Program-made: the position numbers and the translations under genes | DNA from: Herbiconiux oxytropis | GTDB lineage: Bacteria; Actinomycetota; Actinomycetes; Actinomycetales; Microbacteriaceae | Length of the DNA: 64,000 nt | Assembly: GCF_024979315.1 (NCBI RefSeq) | Contig: NZ_JANLCK010000003.1 | Span: 124,001 to 188,000, forward strand | Direction: 5' to 3' | The notes under the pieces: model-generated | Told to the model about the DNA's origin: nothing | Seen by the model: only the letters and a program-made list of their open reading frames with translations | Databases searched by the model: none | Shown here: positions 17,787-25,259 of the stretch, one piece after another | Layout of the letters: each line of letters begins with the position of its first letter | Numbering within the stretch: position 1 is the first letter of the stretch

Positions 17787-18740
17787 TCACGCGGTGCTCT
17801 GCGGGTCGCCGATTCGGGTGACCGCATCGGCGACGAGTGCCCAGAACTTGGCGTGGTCGAGGTCGACCGCCACCTGGGTGGTGCAGTCGGCGGGCGCGGG
17901 GGAGCGGAAGTCGGCCACCGTCATGCCGAGCGTGAGCGTGCCCGTGAGCTCGATGTCGAGCGGGGTCTTGCGCACCGTCATGACGCTCGGGTCGATCACG
18001 TAGGCCACGGCGCACGGGTCGTGCACGGGCGGGTGCTCGAAGCCCTGCGCTTCGAGATAGGTGGTGCCGAAGAACTCGAGCAGGTCGACCACGAAGCGGC
18101 CGGGCGCCGTCGGCATCGCGCGGAAGTTCTCGACGACTTCGGGGGTGGCGAGGGCCTGGTGGGTGAGGTCGATCCCCACCATGGTGAGCGGCCAGCTCTC
18201 GTTGAACACGATGTGAGCCGCCTCGGGGTCGATGATGATGTTGAACTCGCTCGTGGCGCTCCAGTTGCCGCCGTGGTAGCCGCCGCCCATGAGCACGATC
18301 TCCTTGACGCGCGAAACGATCCGCGGCTCCTTGCGCGCCGCGATCGCGATGTTCGTGAGGGCACCGGTGGGCACGAGCGTGACGGTGCCCGACTCGTGCG
18401 CCATCACGGTCTCGATGATGAGGTCGACGGCGTGCCGGGAGTCGAGTTCGAGGGTGGGCTCTGGCAGCACCGGGCCGTCCATCCCGGACTCGCCGTGGAT
18501 GTCGGGCGCCACCTCGACGGGTCGCACGAGCGGGCGGGCGCAGCCGGCGGCGAACGGCACTCCCGTGATGCCGGCGATCTCGGCCACGGCGAGGGCGTTG
18601 CGGGTGACCTTCTCGAGTGTCTGGTTGCCGGCGACCGTCGTGACGGCGAGCAGCTCGATCTCGGGGCTGCCGTGCGCCAGAAGGATGGCGATCGCGTCGT
18701 CGTGCCCGGGATCGCAATCGAGGATGATCTTCTGGGCCAC
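17787..18740 (-). CDS. Ribonucleoside hydrolase (IUNH family)
   Basis: A 317-residue inosine/uridine-preferring nucleoside hydrolase-type enzyme that cleaves ribonucleosides to ribose and free base. The calcium-binding DCDPGHDDA motif is at the N-terminus, VPTGALTNIA and LMGGGYHGGN are in the middle, and HDPCAVAYVIDP supplies the last metal Asp. The start is GTG 18740 because AAGGAG lies six bases before it; an upstream ATG (18774) lacks a site. It is divergent from the SAH-hydrolase-like gene, with a palindromic operator between them, and close to an IclR regulator. Confidence 0.92.
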   Translation of the reverse strand: MAQKIILDCDPGHDDAIAILLAHGSPEIELLAVTTVAGNQTLEKVTRNALAVAEIAGITGVPFAAGCARPLVRPVEVAPDIHGESGMDGPVLPEPTLELDSRHAVDLIIETVMAHESGTVTLVPTGALTNIAIAARKEPRIVSRVKEIVLMGGGYHGGNWSATSEFNIIIDPEAAHIVFNESWPLTMVGIDLTHQALATPEVVENFRAMPTAPGRFVVDLLEFFGTTYLEAQGFEHPPVHDPCAVAYVIDPSVMTVRKTPLDIELTGTLTLGMTVADFRSPAPADCTTQVAVDLDHAKFWALVADAVTRIGDPQSTA

Positions 18741-18787
18741 GGGGTCTCCTTCTGCCTGGTCTCGGTCCTGCATGCCGATCCGTCGAG

Positions 18788-18814
18788 CATATATGAAAAC
18801 GACCTTCATATGTG
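18788..18814. promoter_or_regulatory. Palindromic operator between the nucleoside hydrolase and SAHH-like genes
   Basis: ATATGAA (18791-18797) and TTCATAT (18805-18811) form an inverted repeat with a seven-base spacer, extended outward by CA/TG. It is strikingly AT-rich for this DNA. For the rightward gene the right half coincides with a TTCATA -35-like hexamer, 17 bases from AATACT, which itself ends six bases before the ATG. The IclR-type regulator encoded at 20045 is the natural candidate to bind here. Confidence 0.6.
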
Positions 18815-18839
18815 TCCGGATCTGTGCAATACTCCCTGC

Positions 18840-20042
18840 ATGACCGACACCAGCCTCGAAGCCACCGGCGCCGCGCGCGTCGAGTGGATCCGCTCCCGCA
18901 TGCCCCTGCTCGCCGCCGCGCGCGAGGAGCTGTCGCGCACGCGCCCGTTCGACGGCCGCCGCATCGGCATGTCGCTGCACATCGAGCCGAAGACCGCGGT
19001 GCTCCTCGAGACACTCTCGGCCGGGGGCGCGGAGATCGTGGGCACCGGCAACCACGGCTCCACTCAAGACGACGTGGTGGCCTACCTCAACGCCTACGCC
19101 TCGGCGAACGGCGCCGCTCCGCTCACGCTCTTCGGCCGCCGCGACGACTCGCTCGAACAGCACCACGCCAACGTCGCGCGCGTGCTCGACGCGGAGCCCG
19201 ACATGCTGCTCGACAACGGGGGAGACCTCGCCGCCGGCATCGTGAGCCGAGGTGTCACGGCCTCGGTGATCGGCGGCACGGAGGAGACCACGTCCGGAGG
19301 CGACCGCCTGCGGAGCGAGCTCGCGGGCGCCGTCCCCTTCCCGATGATCGTCATCAACGACAGCCTGCTCAAGGCGATCGGCGAGAACAAGCACGCGGTG
19401 GGGCAGTCGGTGGTCGAGAGCTTCATGCGCATCACCAACCTCATGGTGCCCGGGCGGAGGTTCGTCGTGTTCGGCTACGGCTGGTGCGGTCGTGGAGTGG
19501 CGCACTACCTGCGGGCCCTCGGTGGCAAGGTGGCCGTGGTCGAGATCGACGAGCTGAAAGCCTTCGAGGCCGCGCTCGACGGCTTCCGGGTGTCGACCGC
19601 CACCGACCTCGCGCCGTGGGGAGACGTGTTCATCACGGCCACCGGTCACCCCGGGGTGCTCACTCTCGAGGCGATCGAGCTCATGCACGACGGCGCGGTG
19701 CTCGCGAACTGCGGCCACTTCCCGTGGGAGATCGACGTCGAGGGCCTCCGGGCGGTGGCCACCGGCTCTCGCGAGATCATCGAAGCGGTCGAGCGCATCG
19801 ACCTCCCGAGCGGCCGTCACGTCGTGCTGCTCGCCGGTGGGCGGATGTTCAACCTCGCGGGCAAGGAGCCCAAGGGCAACTCGCTCGAGTCGATGGATCT
19901 GGGATTCCTGCTGCAGACCCTCTCGCTCGAGCGCGTCGCGCTCGACGCGGCCGCTCTCACGCCCGGTGCGCAGCCGGTGCCCGACGACATCGATCGCACG
20001 ATCGCGCGGCGCATGCTCGCGGCCATGCACGCGTCGGAGTGA
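18840..20042 (+). CDS. S-adenosylhomocysteine hydrolase-like protein
   Basis: A 400-residue NAD-dependent protein of the adenosylhomocysteinase family. Landmarks are SLHIEPKTAVLLETL, HGSTQDDVVAYL, TEETTSGGDRL, VINDSLLKAIGENKHAVGQS (substrate-site Lys) and the Rossmann motif VVFGYGWCGRG. It ends soon after ANCGHFPWEID and lacks the C-terminal Lys/Tyr tail of the larger hydrolases. The usual Asp near the active-site Lys is Glu, and the GNKD-type motif reads TGHPGV. The gene lies in a nucleoside catabolic cluster, not with methionine genes, so its substrate may not be S-adenosylhomocysteine. The family is secure; the function is open. Confidence 0.8.
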   Translation: MTDTSLEATGAARVEWIRSRMPLLAAAREELSRTRPFDGRRIGMSLHIEPKTAVLLETLSAGGAEIVGTGNHGSTQDDVVAYLNAYASANGAAPLTLFGRRDDSLEQHHANVARVLDAEPDMLLDNGGDLAAGIVSRGVTASVIGGTEETTSGGDRLRSELAGAVPFPMIVINDSLLKAIGENKHAVGQSVVESFMRITNLMVPGRRFVVFGYGWCGRGVAHYLRALGGKVAVVEIDELKAFEAALDGFRVSTATDLAPWGDVFITATGHPGVLTLEAIELMHDGAVLANCGHFPWEIDVEGLRAVATGSREIIEAVERIDLPSGRHVVLLAGGRMFNLAGKEPKGNSLESMDLGFLLQTLSLERVALDAAALTPGAQPVPDDIDRTIARRMLAAMHASE

Positions 20043-20044
20043 GC

Positions 20045-20839
20045 ATGTCGGACGAGCAGGCGGGACTGCCGGAGGCCAAGTCGACGCCGGAGTACTCGGC
20101 GCCGGCCCTCGACAAGGGGCTCGACATCCTCGAGCTGCTCGCCGAGACCGAGGGTGGGCTGGGGCAGCTCGAGATCGCGCAGGCGATCGGGCGGTCGCCC
20201 GGGCAGATCTTCCGGATGCTCGCCACGCTCGAACGGCGTGGCTACGTGTTCCGCGAGCGGCAGTCCGGCCTCTACACGCTCTCGATGCGCATGTTCGAGC
20301 TCGCGCATCGGCACGAACCCGTGCGCGCGCTCAGCGCCGCCGGGCTCCCTGTCATGCGGCGGCTCGCCGACGAACTGCAGCAGTCGTGCAACCTCGCCGT
20401 GATCGACGCCGAGATGGTGCGGGTGATCGCCCAGGTCGAGAGCCCGAGCGACTTCGGGTTCCGGGTGCGGGTGGGGGCGCTGTTCCCCCTCGACACCGCC
20501 ACGGGGCTCGTGCTCGGCGCGTTCCGCGCCACCGGTTCGGGTGCCGCGGGTGCGGCTGTCGCCTCCCCAGGCATCCTCGACCATTCGGTCTTCGAGAAGA
20601 TGCTCGTCGAGACGTTCCTGGAGCTGCCCGACTCCCGTCAACCCTCCATCACCGACGTCGTCGTGCCCATCCTCCGGCCCGACCGCACCGCGGTGGCCGC
20701 GCTGACCGTGCCCTACGTCGCCACGAGCATCAGTGCGAAGGCTCCTTCGACGGTCATCGAGAGGGCCCGGCGGGCGGCCGAGGAGATCGCGGAATCGCTC
20801 GCGCTCGCCGGCTCGCCACACCCTAGGCTGGTGCCATGA
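20045..20839 (+). CDS. IclR-family transcriptional regulator
   Basis: A 264-residue regulator. After 20 polar residues, the winged helix-turn-helix covers about 21-85 (LDKGLDILELLAETEGGL, then AQAIGRSPGQIFRMLATLER). The C-terminal IclR effector domain spans about 90-255, with SCNLAVIDAEMVRVIAQVES and DVVVPILRPDRTAVAALTVP. A GTG two codons upstream (20039), overlapping the previous stop, is an alternative start. The stop overlaps the adenosine deaminase ATG by four bases. Position suggests it senses a nucleoside or derivative and controls the palindrome at 18788. Confidence 0.9.
   Translation: MSDEQAGLPEAKSTPEYSAPALDKGLDILELLAETEGGLGQLEIAQAIGRSPGQIFRMLATLERRGYVFRERQSGLYTLSMRMFELAHRHEPVRALSAAGLPVMRRLADELQQSCNLAVIDAEMVRVIAQVESPSDFGFRVRVGALFPLDTATGLVLGAFRATGSGAAGAAVASPGILDHSVFEKMLVETFLELPDSRQPSITDVVVPILRPDRTAVAALTVPYVATSISAKAPSTVIERARRAAEEIAESLALAGSPHPRLVP
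20824..20829 (+). promoter_or_regulatory. -10 element TAGGCT before adenosine deaminase
   Basis: TAGGCT lies inside the last codons of the IclR gene and ends six bases before the ATG at 20836. It could provide an internal leaderless transcript for the deaminase. Confidence 0.5.
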
Positions 20840-21957
20840 CTGCAGCACCTGAGGAATACCTCGTCCCCGGCACCGACATCAGCTTCAACTCGCTCCCCAA
20901 GATCTCGCTGCACGACCACCTCGACGGTGGCCTGCGCCCGGCGACCATCATCGAGCTGGCCGACGAGATCGGCCTCGAGATCCCGTCGACCGACGACATC
21001 GAGCTCGGCGAGTGGTTCGAGGACAGCGCCGACTCGGGTTCGCTGCCCACCTACCTCGCTACCTTCGACGTCACGATCGGCGTCATGCAGACCCGCGAGG
21101 GGCTCATCCGCGTGGCCCGGGAGTTCGTCAACGACCTCGTGGCCGACGGTGTCATCTACGGCGAGGTGCGCTGGGCCCCCGAGCAGCACCTCACCAAGGG
21201 GCTCACGCTCGACCAGGTCGTCGAGGCCGTGCAGGAGGGCATCGAGCTCGGGAGCGACGACGCCCGCGGCGCCGGCCGCAACATCCGCGTCGGCCAGCTC
21301 ATCACAGCGATGCGTCATGCCGACCGCGGTCTCGAGATCGCCGAGCTCGCCGTGCGTCACCGCGACCGCGGCGTCGTGGGGTTCGACATCGCAGGCGCCG
21401 AGGCCGGATTCCCCGCCGCCAACCAGCGCGCGGCGTTCGACTACCTCGCGCAGAACTTCTTCCCCGTCACGGTGCACGCCGGCGAGGCCGACGGCCCCGA
21501 GAGCATCCGCGGTGCGCTCTTCGACGGGCGGGCGCTCCGACTCGGTCATGGTGTGCGGCTCGCGGAGGACATCGAGATCGAGCGCCAGGACGACGACAAC
21601 ACCTACGTCTCACTCGGCCGGCTGGCCCAGTGGGTCAAGGACCGCGAGATCGCCCTCGAGCTCTCGCCCTCGTCGAACCTGCAGACCGGGGCCATCGCGG
21701 CCTGGGGCGAGGAGCTCGTCGACCACCCCTTCGATCTGCTCTACCAGCTCGGCTTCCAGGTCACCGTCAACCCCGACAACCGTCTGATGAGCAACACCAC
21801 CATCAGCCGGGAGCTGGCGCTCCTCACCGACGCGTTCGGCTACGACCTCGCCGACATCGAGGTCTTCCAGCTCAACGCGGCCGCCGCCACCTTCCTTCCG
21901 CTCGAAGACCGCGAAGACCTCGCCGACGCCATCTCGGACGGCTTCGACGAGGCCTGA
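20836..21957 (+). CDS. add: Adenosine deaminase
   Basis: A 373-residue TIM-barrel zinc enzyme converting adenosine and deoxyadenosine to inosine forms. SLHDHLDGGLRP supplies the first two zinc histidines, and TVHAGEADGPESIRGAL contains the third with the catalytic Glu. RLGHGVRLAED and LELSPSSNLQTGAI follow, and VNPDNRLMSNT holds the C-terminal metal Asp. Its product inosine can be used by the nucleoside hydrolase or by purine nucleoside phosphorylase, both encoded in this window. The start overlaps the IclR stop (ATGA). Confidence 0.95.
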   Translation: MTAAPEEYLVPGTDISFNSLPKISLHDHLDGGLRPATIIELADEIGLEIPSTDDIELGEWFEDSADSGSLPTYLATFDVTIGVMQTREGLIRVAREFVNDLVADGVIYGEVRWAPEQHLTKGLTLDQVVEAVQEGIELGSDDARGAGRNIRVGQLITAMRHADRGLEIAELAVRHRDRGVVGFDIAGAEAGFPAANQRAAFDYLAQNFFPVTVHAGEADGPESIRGALFDGRALRLGHGVRLAEDIEIERQDDDNTYVSLGRLAQWVKDREIALELSPSSNLQTGAIAAWGEELVDHPFDLLYQLGFQVTVNPDNRLMSNTTISRELALLTDAFGYDLADIEVFQLNAAAATFLPLEDREDLADAISDGFDEA

Positions 21958-21964
21958 GCTGCAA

Positions 21965-22018
21965 CGGTCCGGCCCGACGCCACGGCGGTCAGGCCTGACC
22001 CGCTCCGGTCAGGCCTGA
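21965..22018. terminator. Tandem palindromic repeats between add and the VOC gene
   Basis: CGGTCAGGCCTGA occurs at 21986 and 22006, and a degenerate form (CGGTCCGGCCCGA) at 21965, with a period of about 20 bases. GGTCAGGCCTGACC is a perfect 14-base palindrome. The rightmost unit includes the stop codon of the VOC gene. A terminator role for the two convergent genes is likely. Confidence 0.5.
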
Positions 22019-22398
22019 GCTCCGGCGGCGTAGTCCGGCAGCTCCTGCAGTGCCCACTCGTTGCCGTCGGGGTCGCTGAAGTACACGAAGCGGCCCCACT
22101 GCTGCTCGTCGACCTCGCCGGTCGACACGCCCTGGGCTAGCAGATGTTCACGCGCCTCGTCGGCATCCGGAACCACGATCTGCACGCCCTTCTGCGAACC
22201 GGGAGCCATCTCGGTGATGCCGGTGCCGAGCACGATGGAGCACGCGGAGCCAGGCGGGGTGAGCTGCACGAAGCGGAGGTCGTCCGACACCACGTGGTCG
22301 TGGTCGGCGTGGAAGCCGATGCGCGTGTAGAAGTCCTTCGCGCGATCGACGTCGGTCACGGGAATGGCGATGAGTTCGATCTTCCAGTCGAGCGTCAT
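22009..22398 (-). CDS. VOC-superfamily (glyoxalase/bleomycin-resistance-like) protein
   Basis: A 129-residue single VOC module with two beta-alpha-beta-beta-beta repeats. The N-terminal half is IELIAIPVTDVDRAKDFYTR, and the C-terminal half ends FVYFSDPDGNEWALQEL, which carries the usual metal-binding Glu position. The start ATG is preceded by AAGGAGA with proper spacing. Family members include dioxygenases, isomerases and resistance proteins, and nothing here narrows the reaction. It converges on adenosine deaminase and stands alone. Confidence 0.88.
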   Translation of the reverse strand: MTLDWKIELIAIPVTDVDRAKDFYTRIGFHADHDHVVSDDLRFVQLTPPGSACSIVLGTGITEMAPGSQKGVQIVVPDADEAREHLLAQGVSTGEVDEQQWGRFVYFSDPDGNEWALQELPDYAAGAQA

Positions 22399-22556
22399 GG
22401 GATCTCCTTCCAGGAGGTCGTACCGGCGGGACCGGGCATTCGGTGGCCGGCGTCTCCGATGCGTCCACCGTACGGCCCGGCCCCGGAGTGGCGGAAGGGG
22501 CGCGAGCGGCGAACTCCCCGGTTGCCGGGCGAGCGGACTGGCATACTGCTCAGACG

Positions 22557-23075
22557 ATGACGTACACGTTGCCCGAGCCGCTTCCCGACACCGCGATCGC
22601 CCTCCGCGTCGAGGCCGAGGACTGGCGCGCCGCCGTGCGCAGCGTGGGCAGCGCGCTCGAGGCATCCGGATGCACCGACGCCTCCTACTCCGAGCGGATG
22701 ATCGCGCTGGTCGAGGAGTACGGCCCCTACATCGTGATCGCTCCAGGGCTCGCCATGGCGCATGCTCGCCCGGGGCCCGACGTGCACGCCTCGGGCCTGG
22801 CCGTGGTGACCCTCGCCACCCCGATGCCCTTCGGGCACGCGCACAACGACCCGGTGTCGGTCGTGATCGGGCTCGCCGCCACCGAGGCCGACTCCCACGT
22901 CGCCTCGGTCGCCGCGCTCGCGAACGTCTTCAACGACGAGTCCATGGTGCCGGCGCTCGCCGCAGCGCGGGACGCCGTCGAGGTTCGGCAGCTGCTCTCC
23001 GGCGGGGCCTCGGCGCACGACGCCGAGACGGATGCCGACGGCTCCGACGCCGCCCCACGTTCTGACCTATCCTGA
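22557..23075 (+). CDS. PTS sugar transporter subunit IIA
   Basis: A 172-residue EIIA of the fructose/mannitol/ascorbate superfamily. It accepts phosphate from HPr and passes it to EIIB. The active-site histidine is in GLAMAHARPG near residue 67. The C-terminal 25 residues are a polar Asp/Ser-rich tail. The start MTYTLPEPLP was chosen over longer upstream frames because the domain begins directly after it. The EIIB gene follows four bases after the stop, but no EIIC membrane component is nearby. Confidence 0.87.
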   Translation: MTYTLPEPLPDTAIALRVEAEDWRAAVRSVGSALEASGCTDASYSERMIALVEEYGPYIVIAPGLAMAHARPGPDVHASGLAVVTLATPMPFGHAHNDPVSVVIGLAATEADSHVASVAALANVFNDESMVPALAAARDAVEVRQLLSGGASAHDAETDADGSDAAPRSDLS

Positions 23076-23079
23076 ACTC

Positions 23080-23352
23080 GTGAAGATCATTGCCATCTGC
23101 GGTGCCGGCATCGGCACCTCCGAGATCCTCCGGGTGAACGCCGTGCGGGCGCTCGGCCGGCTCGACATCGACGCCGAGGTCACCGCCTCGGACGTGGCGA
23201 GCGTGGCGGCTGCGGCGGCCGACGCCCAGGTCATCCTCACCTCGGCCGAGCTCGTCTCGCGCATCGGAGCCACGAACGCCGACGTCGTGGTGATCGACAA
23301 CTACTTCGACCTCGACGAGATCACCGCCAAGCTCGAGATCGCCGTCGGCTGA
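23080..23352 (+). CDS. PTS sugar transporter subunit IIB (ascorbate/galactitol type)
   Basis: A 90-residue EIIB domain. The phosphocysteine loop is CGAGIGTSEILR at residues 7-18, the lactose/ascorbate-type P-loop. The start is GTG (MKIIAICGAG); TATCCT six bases before it, inside the EIIA stop region, may be fortuitous. It accepts phosphate from the EIIA encoded just upstream. With no EIIC gene in the window, the pair must work with a distant permease or have a regulatory role. Confidence 0.88.
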   Translation: MKIIAICGAGIGTSEILRVNAVRALGRLDIDAEVTASDVASVAAAAADAQVILTSAELVSRIGATNADVVVIDNYFDLDEITAKLEIAVG

Positions 23353-23426
23353 CCGGCGAACCCGCTCCACACCTCCGCACACCTGCTGTCACGTCGGAAC
23401 GGCGACGACGGCGCCCGCCCGGGAGA

Positions 23427-25166
23427 TCAGTCGAAGAGGCGACGGAAGACGTTGGTGTCGGCGAGGTCGATCAGCTCGTCGCCCCGCCCCGACATGATCG
23501 TGCGGATGGCGTAGAGCCCGAACCCCTTCGCCTGCTCCGCCGAGACGGTCGGCGGGATCGACAGCTCCTGTCGCGCCGTCACGACGTCCACCAGCGCGGG
23601 CCCGTCGTGCGCGAACGCCGCCTCCAGGGCGCCCCGCAGGTCGTCGGGCCGCTCGACCCGCTGCCCGTGGATGCCCATCGACTGCGCCACGGCCGCGAAG
23701 TCGGGATTCTCGAGCCCCGTGCCGAAGTTCACGATGCCCGCCGCTTTCATCTCGACCTCCACGAAGTTCAGCGACGAGTTGTCGAACACCACGATCTTCA
23801 CGGGCAGCTTGCTCTGCTTGAGCGTCAGAAGCTCCCCGAGCAGCATCGCGAGCCCCCCGTCGCCCGAGAGCGCCACGACCTGGCGCCCGGGGAACGCCGA
23901 CTGGGCGCCGATGGCATGCGGCACGGCGTTGGCCATGGTGCCGTGGCTGAAGGATCCGATCAGCCGCCGCTGACCGTTCATGGTCAGGTAGCGGGCTGCC
24001 CATACGACGGGTGAGCCGACATCCGGGATGAACACGGCATCCGGATCCGCGAGCTCGCTCACGAGCCGGGCCACGTACTGCGGATGGATCGGCGCGCGAT
24101 TGCGGTCGTTGTCGGCGAGCTCGTCGAGGTCCTTCCGCGCCTTCGCGTAGTGCTTGACCGAGGAGTCGAGGTGCTTCGACGATCTGTCGGCAGCCAGGAG
24201 CGGCAGCAGCGCGTCGATCGTGTCGCCCACGTCGCCGACGAGCCCGAGCGCGAGAGGCGTGCGGCGCCCCAGCTGCTCGCCCCTCGCATCCACCTGGATG
24301 ATCGGCACCTTCTCCGACGACGGGAAGAACTGGGGGTACGGGAAGTCGGTGCCGAGCATGAGCAGGGCGTCGCAGCTCTCCATGGCGCGGTAGCCGGACG
24401 AGAAGCCGAGGAGACCGGTCATGCCCACGTCGTAGGGGTTGTCGTACTCGAGGAACTCCTTGCCGCGCAAGGCGTGCACCACGGGCGCCTGGAGCCGCTC
24501 GGCGAGGGCGACCACCTGGTCGTGCGCCCCCTCGGTACCCGCGCCACCGAGGATCGTGACCCTCTTCGCGCCGTTCAGGATCTCGGCGGCCCGAGCCAGC
24601 TCGGCATCGGCCGGCCGGAGCACCGTTCGGGCCCGCTCGATCGGCGCCGACTTGGGGCGCCCCGAGGAGCTCTTGAGGAAGATCTCACCCGGGATGACGA
24701 CCACGGCGACCCCGCGCCGCTCGATCGCGGTGCGCATCGCGATCTCGAGCACGCGGGGAAGCTGTTCGGGCACACTCACGAGCTCGGTGTAGACGCTGCA
24801 CTCGCGGAACAGCTCCTGCGGGTGGGTCTCCTGGAAGTAGTTGCTGCCGATCTCGGATGCCGGGATCTGCGCGGCGATCGCGAGCACGGGCACCCGGCTG
24901 CGGTTCGCGTCGAAGAGCCCGTTGATGAGGTGCAGGTTGCCCGGGCCGCAGCTGCCGGCGCACACCGCGAGCTCACCCGTGAGCGCCGCCTCGGCCGCGG
25001 CGGCGAACGCGGCGGCCTCCTCGTGCCGCACGTGCGCCCAGGCGACGTCTCCGTCGCGCCGCAGCGCATCCGTGAAGCCGTTGAGCGAGTCGCCCGGGAG
25101 GCCGTAGACGCGCTGCACGCCGGCGTCCTTGATGATCTCGACGATGGTGTCCGCGATGGTGGTCAT
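23427..25166 (-). CDS. poxB: Pyruvate oxidase-like thiamine diphosphate enzyme
   Basis: A 579-residue enzyme of the ThDP-dependent acetolactate synthase/pyruvate oxidase superfamily, closest to PoxB. The N-terminal PYR domain has RVYGLPGDSLNG and the catalytic Glu in RHEEAAAFAAAAEA. The central domain follows, and the C-terminal ThDP motif runs from GDGGLAMLLGE to FDNSSLNF. SYNYFQETHPQ-like text reads SNYFQETHPQELFRE, typical of the quinone-dependent oxidase. It would decarboxylate pyruvate to acetate and CO2, passing electrons to quinone through FAD. TAGGTT ends six bases before the ATG. Confidence 0.87.
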   Translation of the reverse strand: MTTIADTIVEIIKDAGVQRVYGLPGDSLNGFTDALRRDGDVAWAHVRHEEAAAFAAAAEAALTGELAVCAGSCGPGNLHLINGLFDANRSRVPVLAIAAQIPASEIGSNYFQETHPQELFRECSVYTELVSVPEQLPRVLEIAMRTAIERRGVAVVVIPGEIFLKSSSGRPKSAPIERARTVLRPADAELARAAEILNGAKRVTILGGAGTEGAHDQVVALAERLQAPVVHALRGKEFLEYDNPYDVGMTGLLGFSSGYRAMESCDALLMLGTDFPYPQFFPSSEKVPIIQVDARGEQLGRRTPLALGLVGDVGDTIDALLPLLAADRSSKHLDSSVKHYAKARKDLDELADNDRNRAPIHPQYVARLVSELADPDAVFIPDVGSPVVWAARYLTMNGQRRLIGSFSHGTMANAVPHAIGAQSAFPGRQVVALSGDGGLAMLLGELLTLKQSKLPVKIVVFDNSSLNFVEVEMKAAGIVNFGTGLENPDFAAVAQSMGIHGQRVERPDDLRGALEAAFAHDGPALVDVVTARQELSIPPTVSAEQAKGFGLYAIRTIMSGRGDELIDLADTNVFRRLFD

Positions 25167-25172
25167 GCTCCG

Positions 25173-25178
25173 AACCTA
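25173..25178 (-). promoter_or_regulatory. -10 element TAGGTT, leaderless start of poxB
   Basis: On the minus strand TAGGTT is followed by six bases (CGGAGC) and the ATG. CGGAG could double as a very short-spaced ribosome site. Confidence 0.5.
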
Positions 25179-25259
25179 CGACGCGGATCGCGGCCCGGCC
25201 AGGACGCAGTGCCCCGACACGGGTCCCAGCCCGGATCGCGGCCCGGATCCCGTCCCGCC

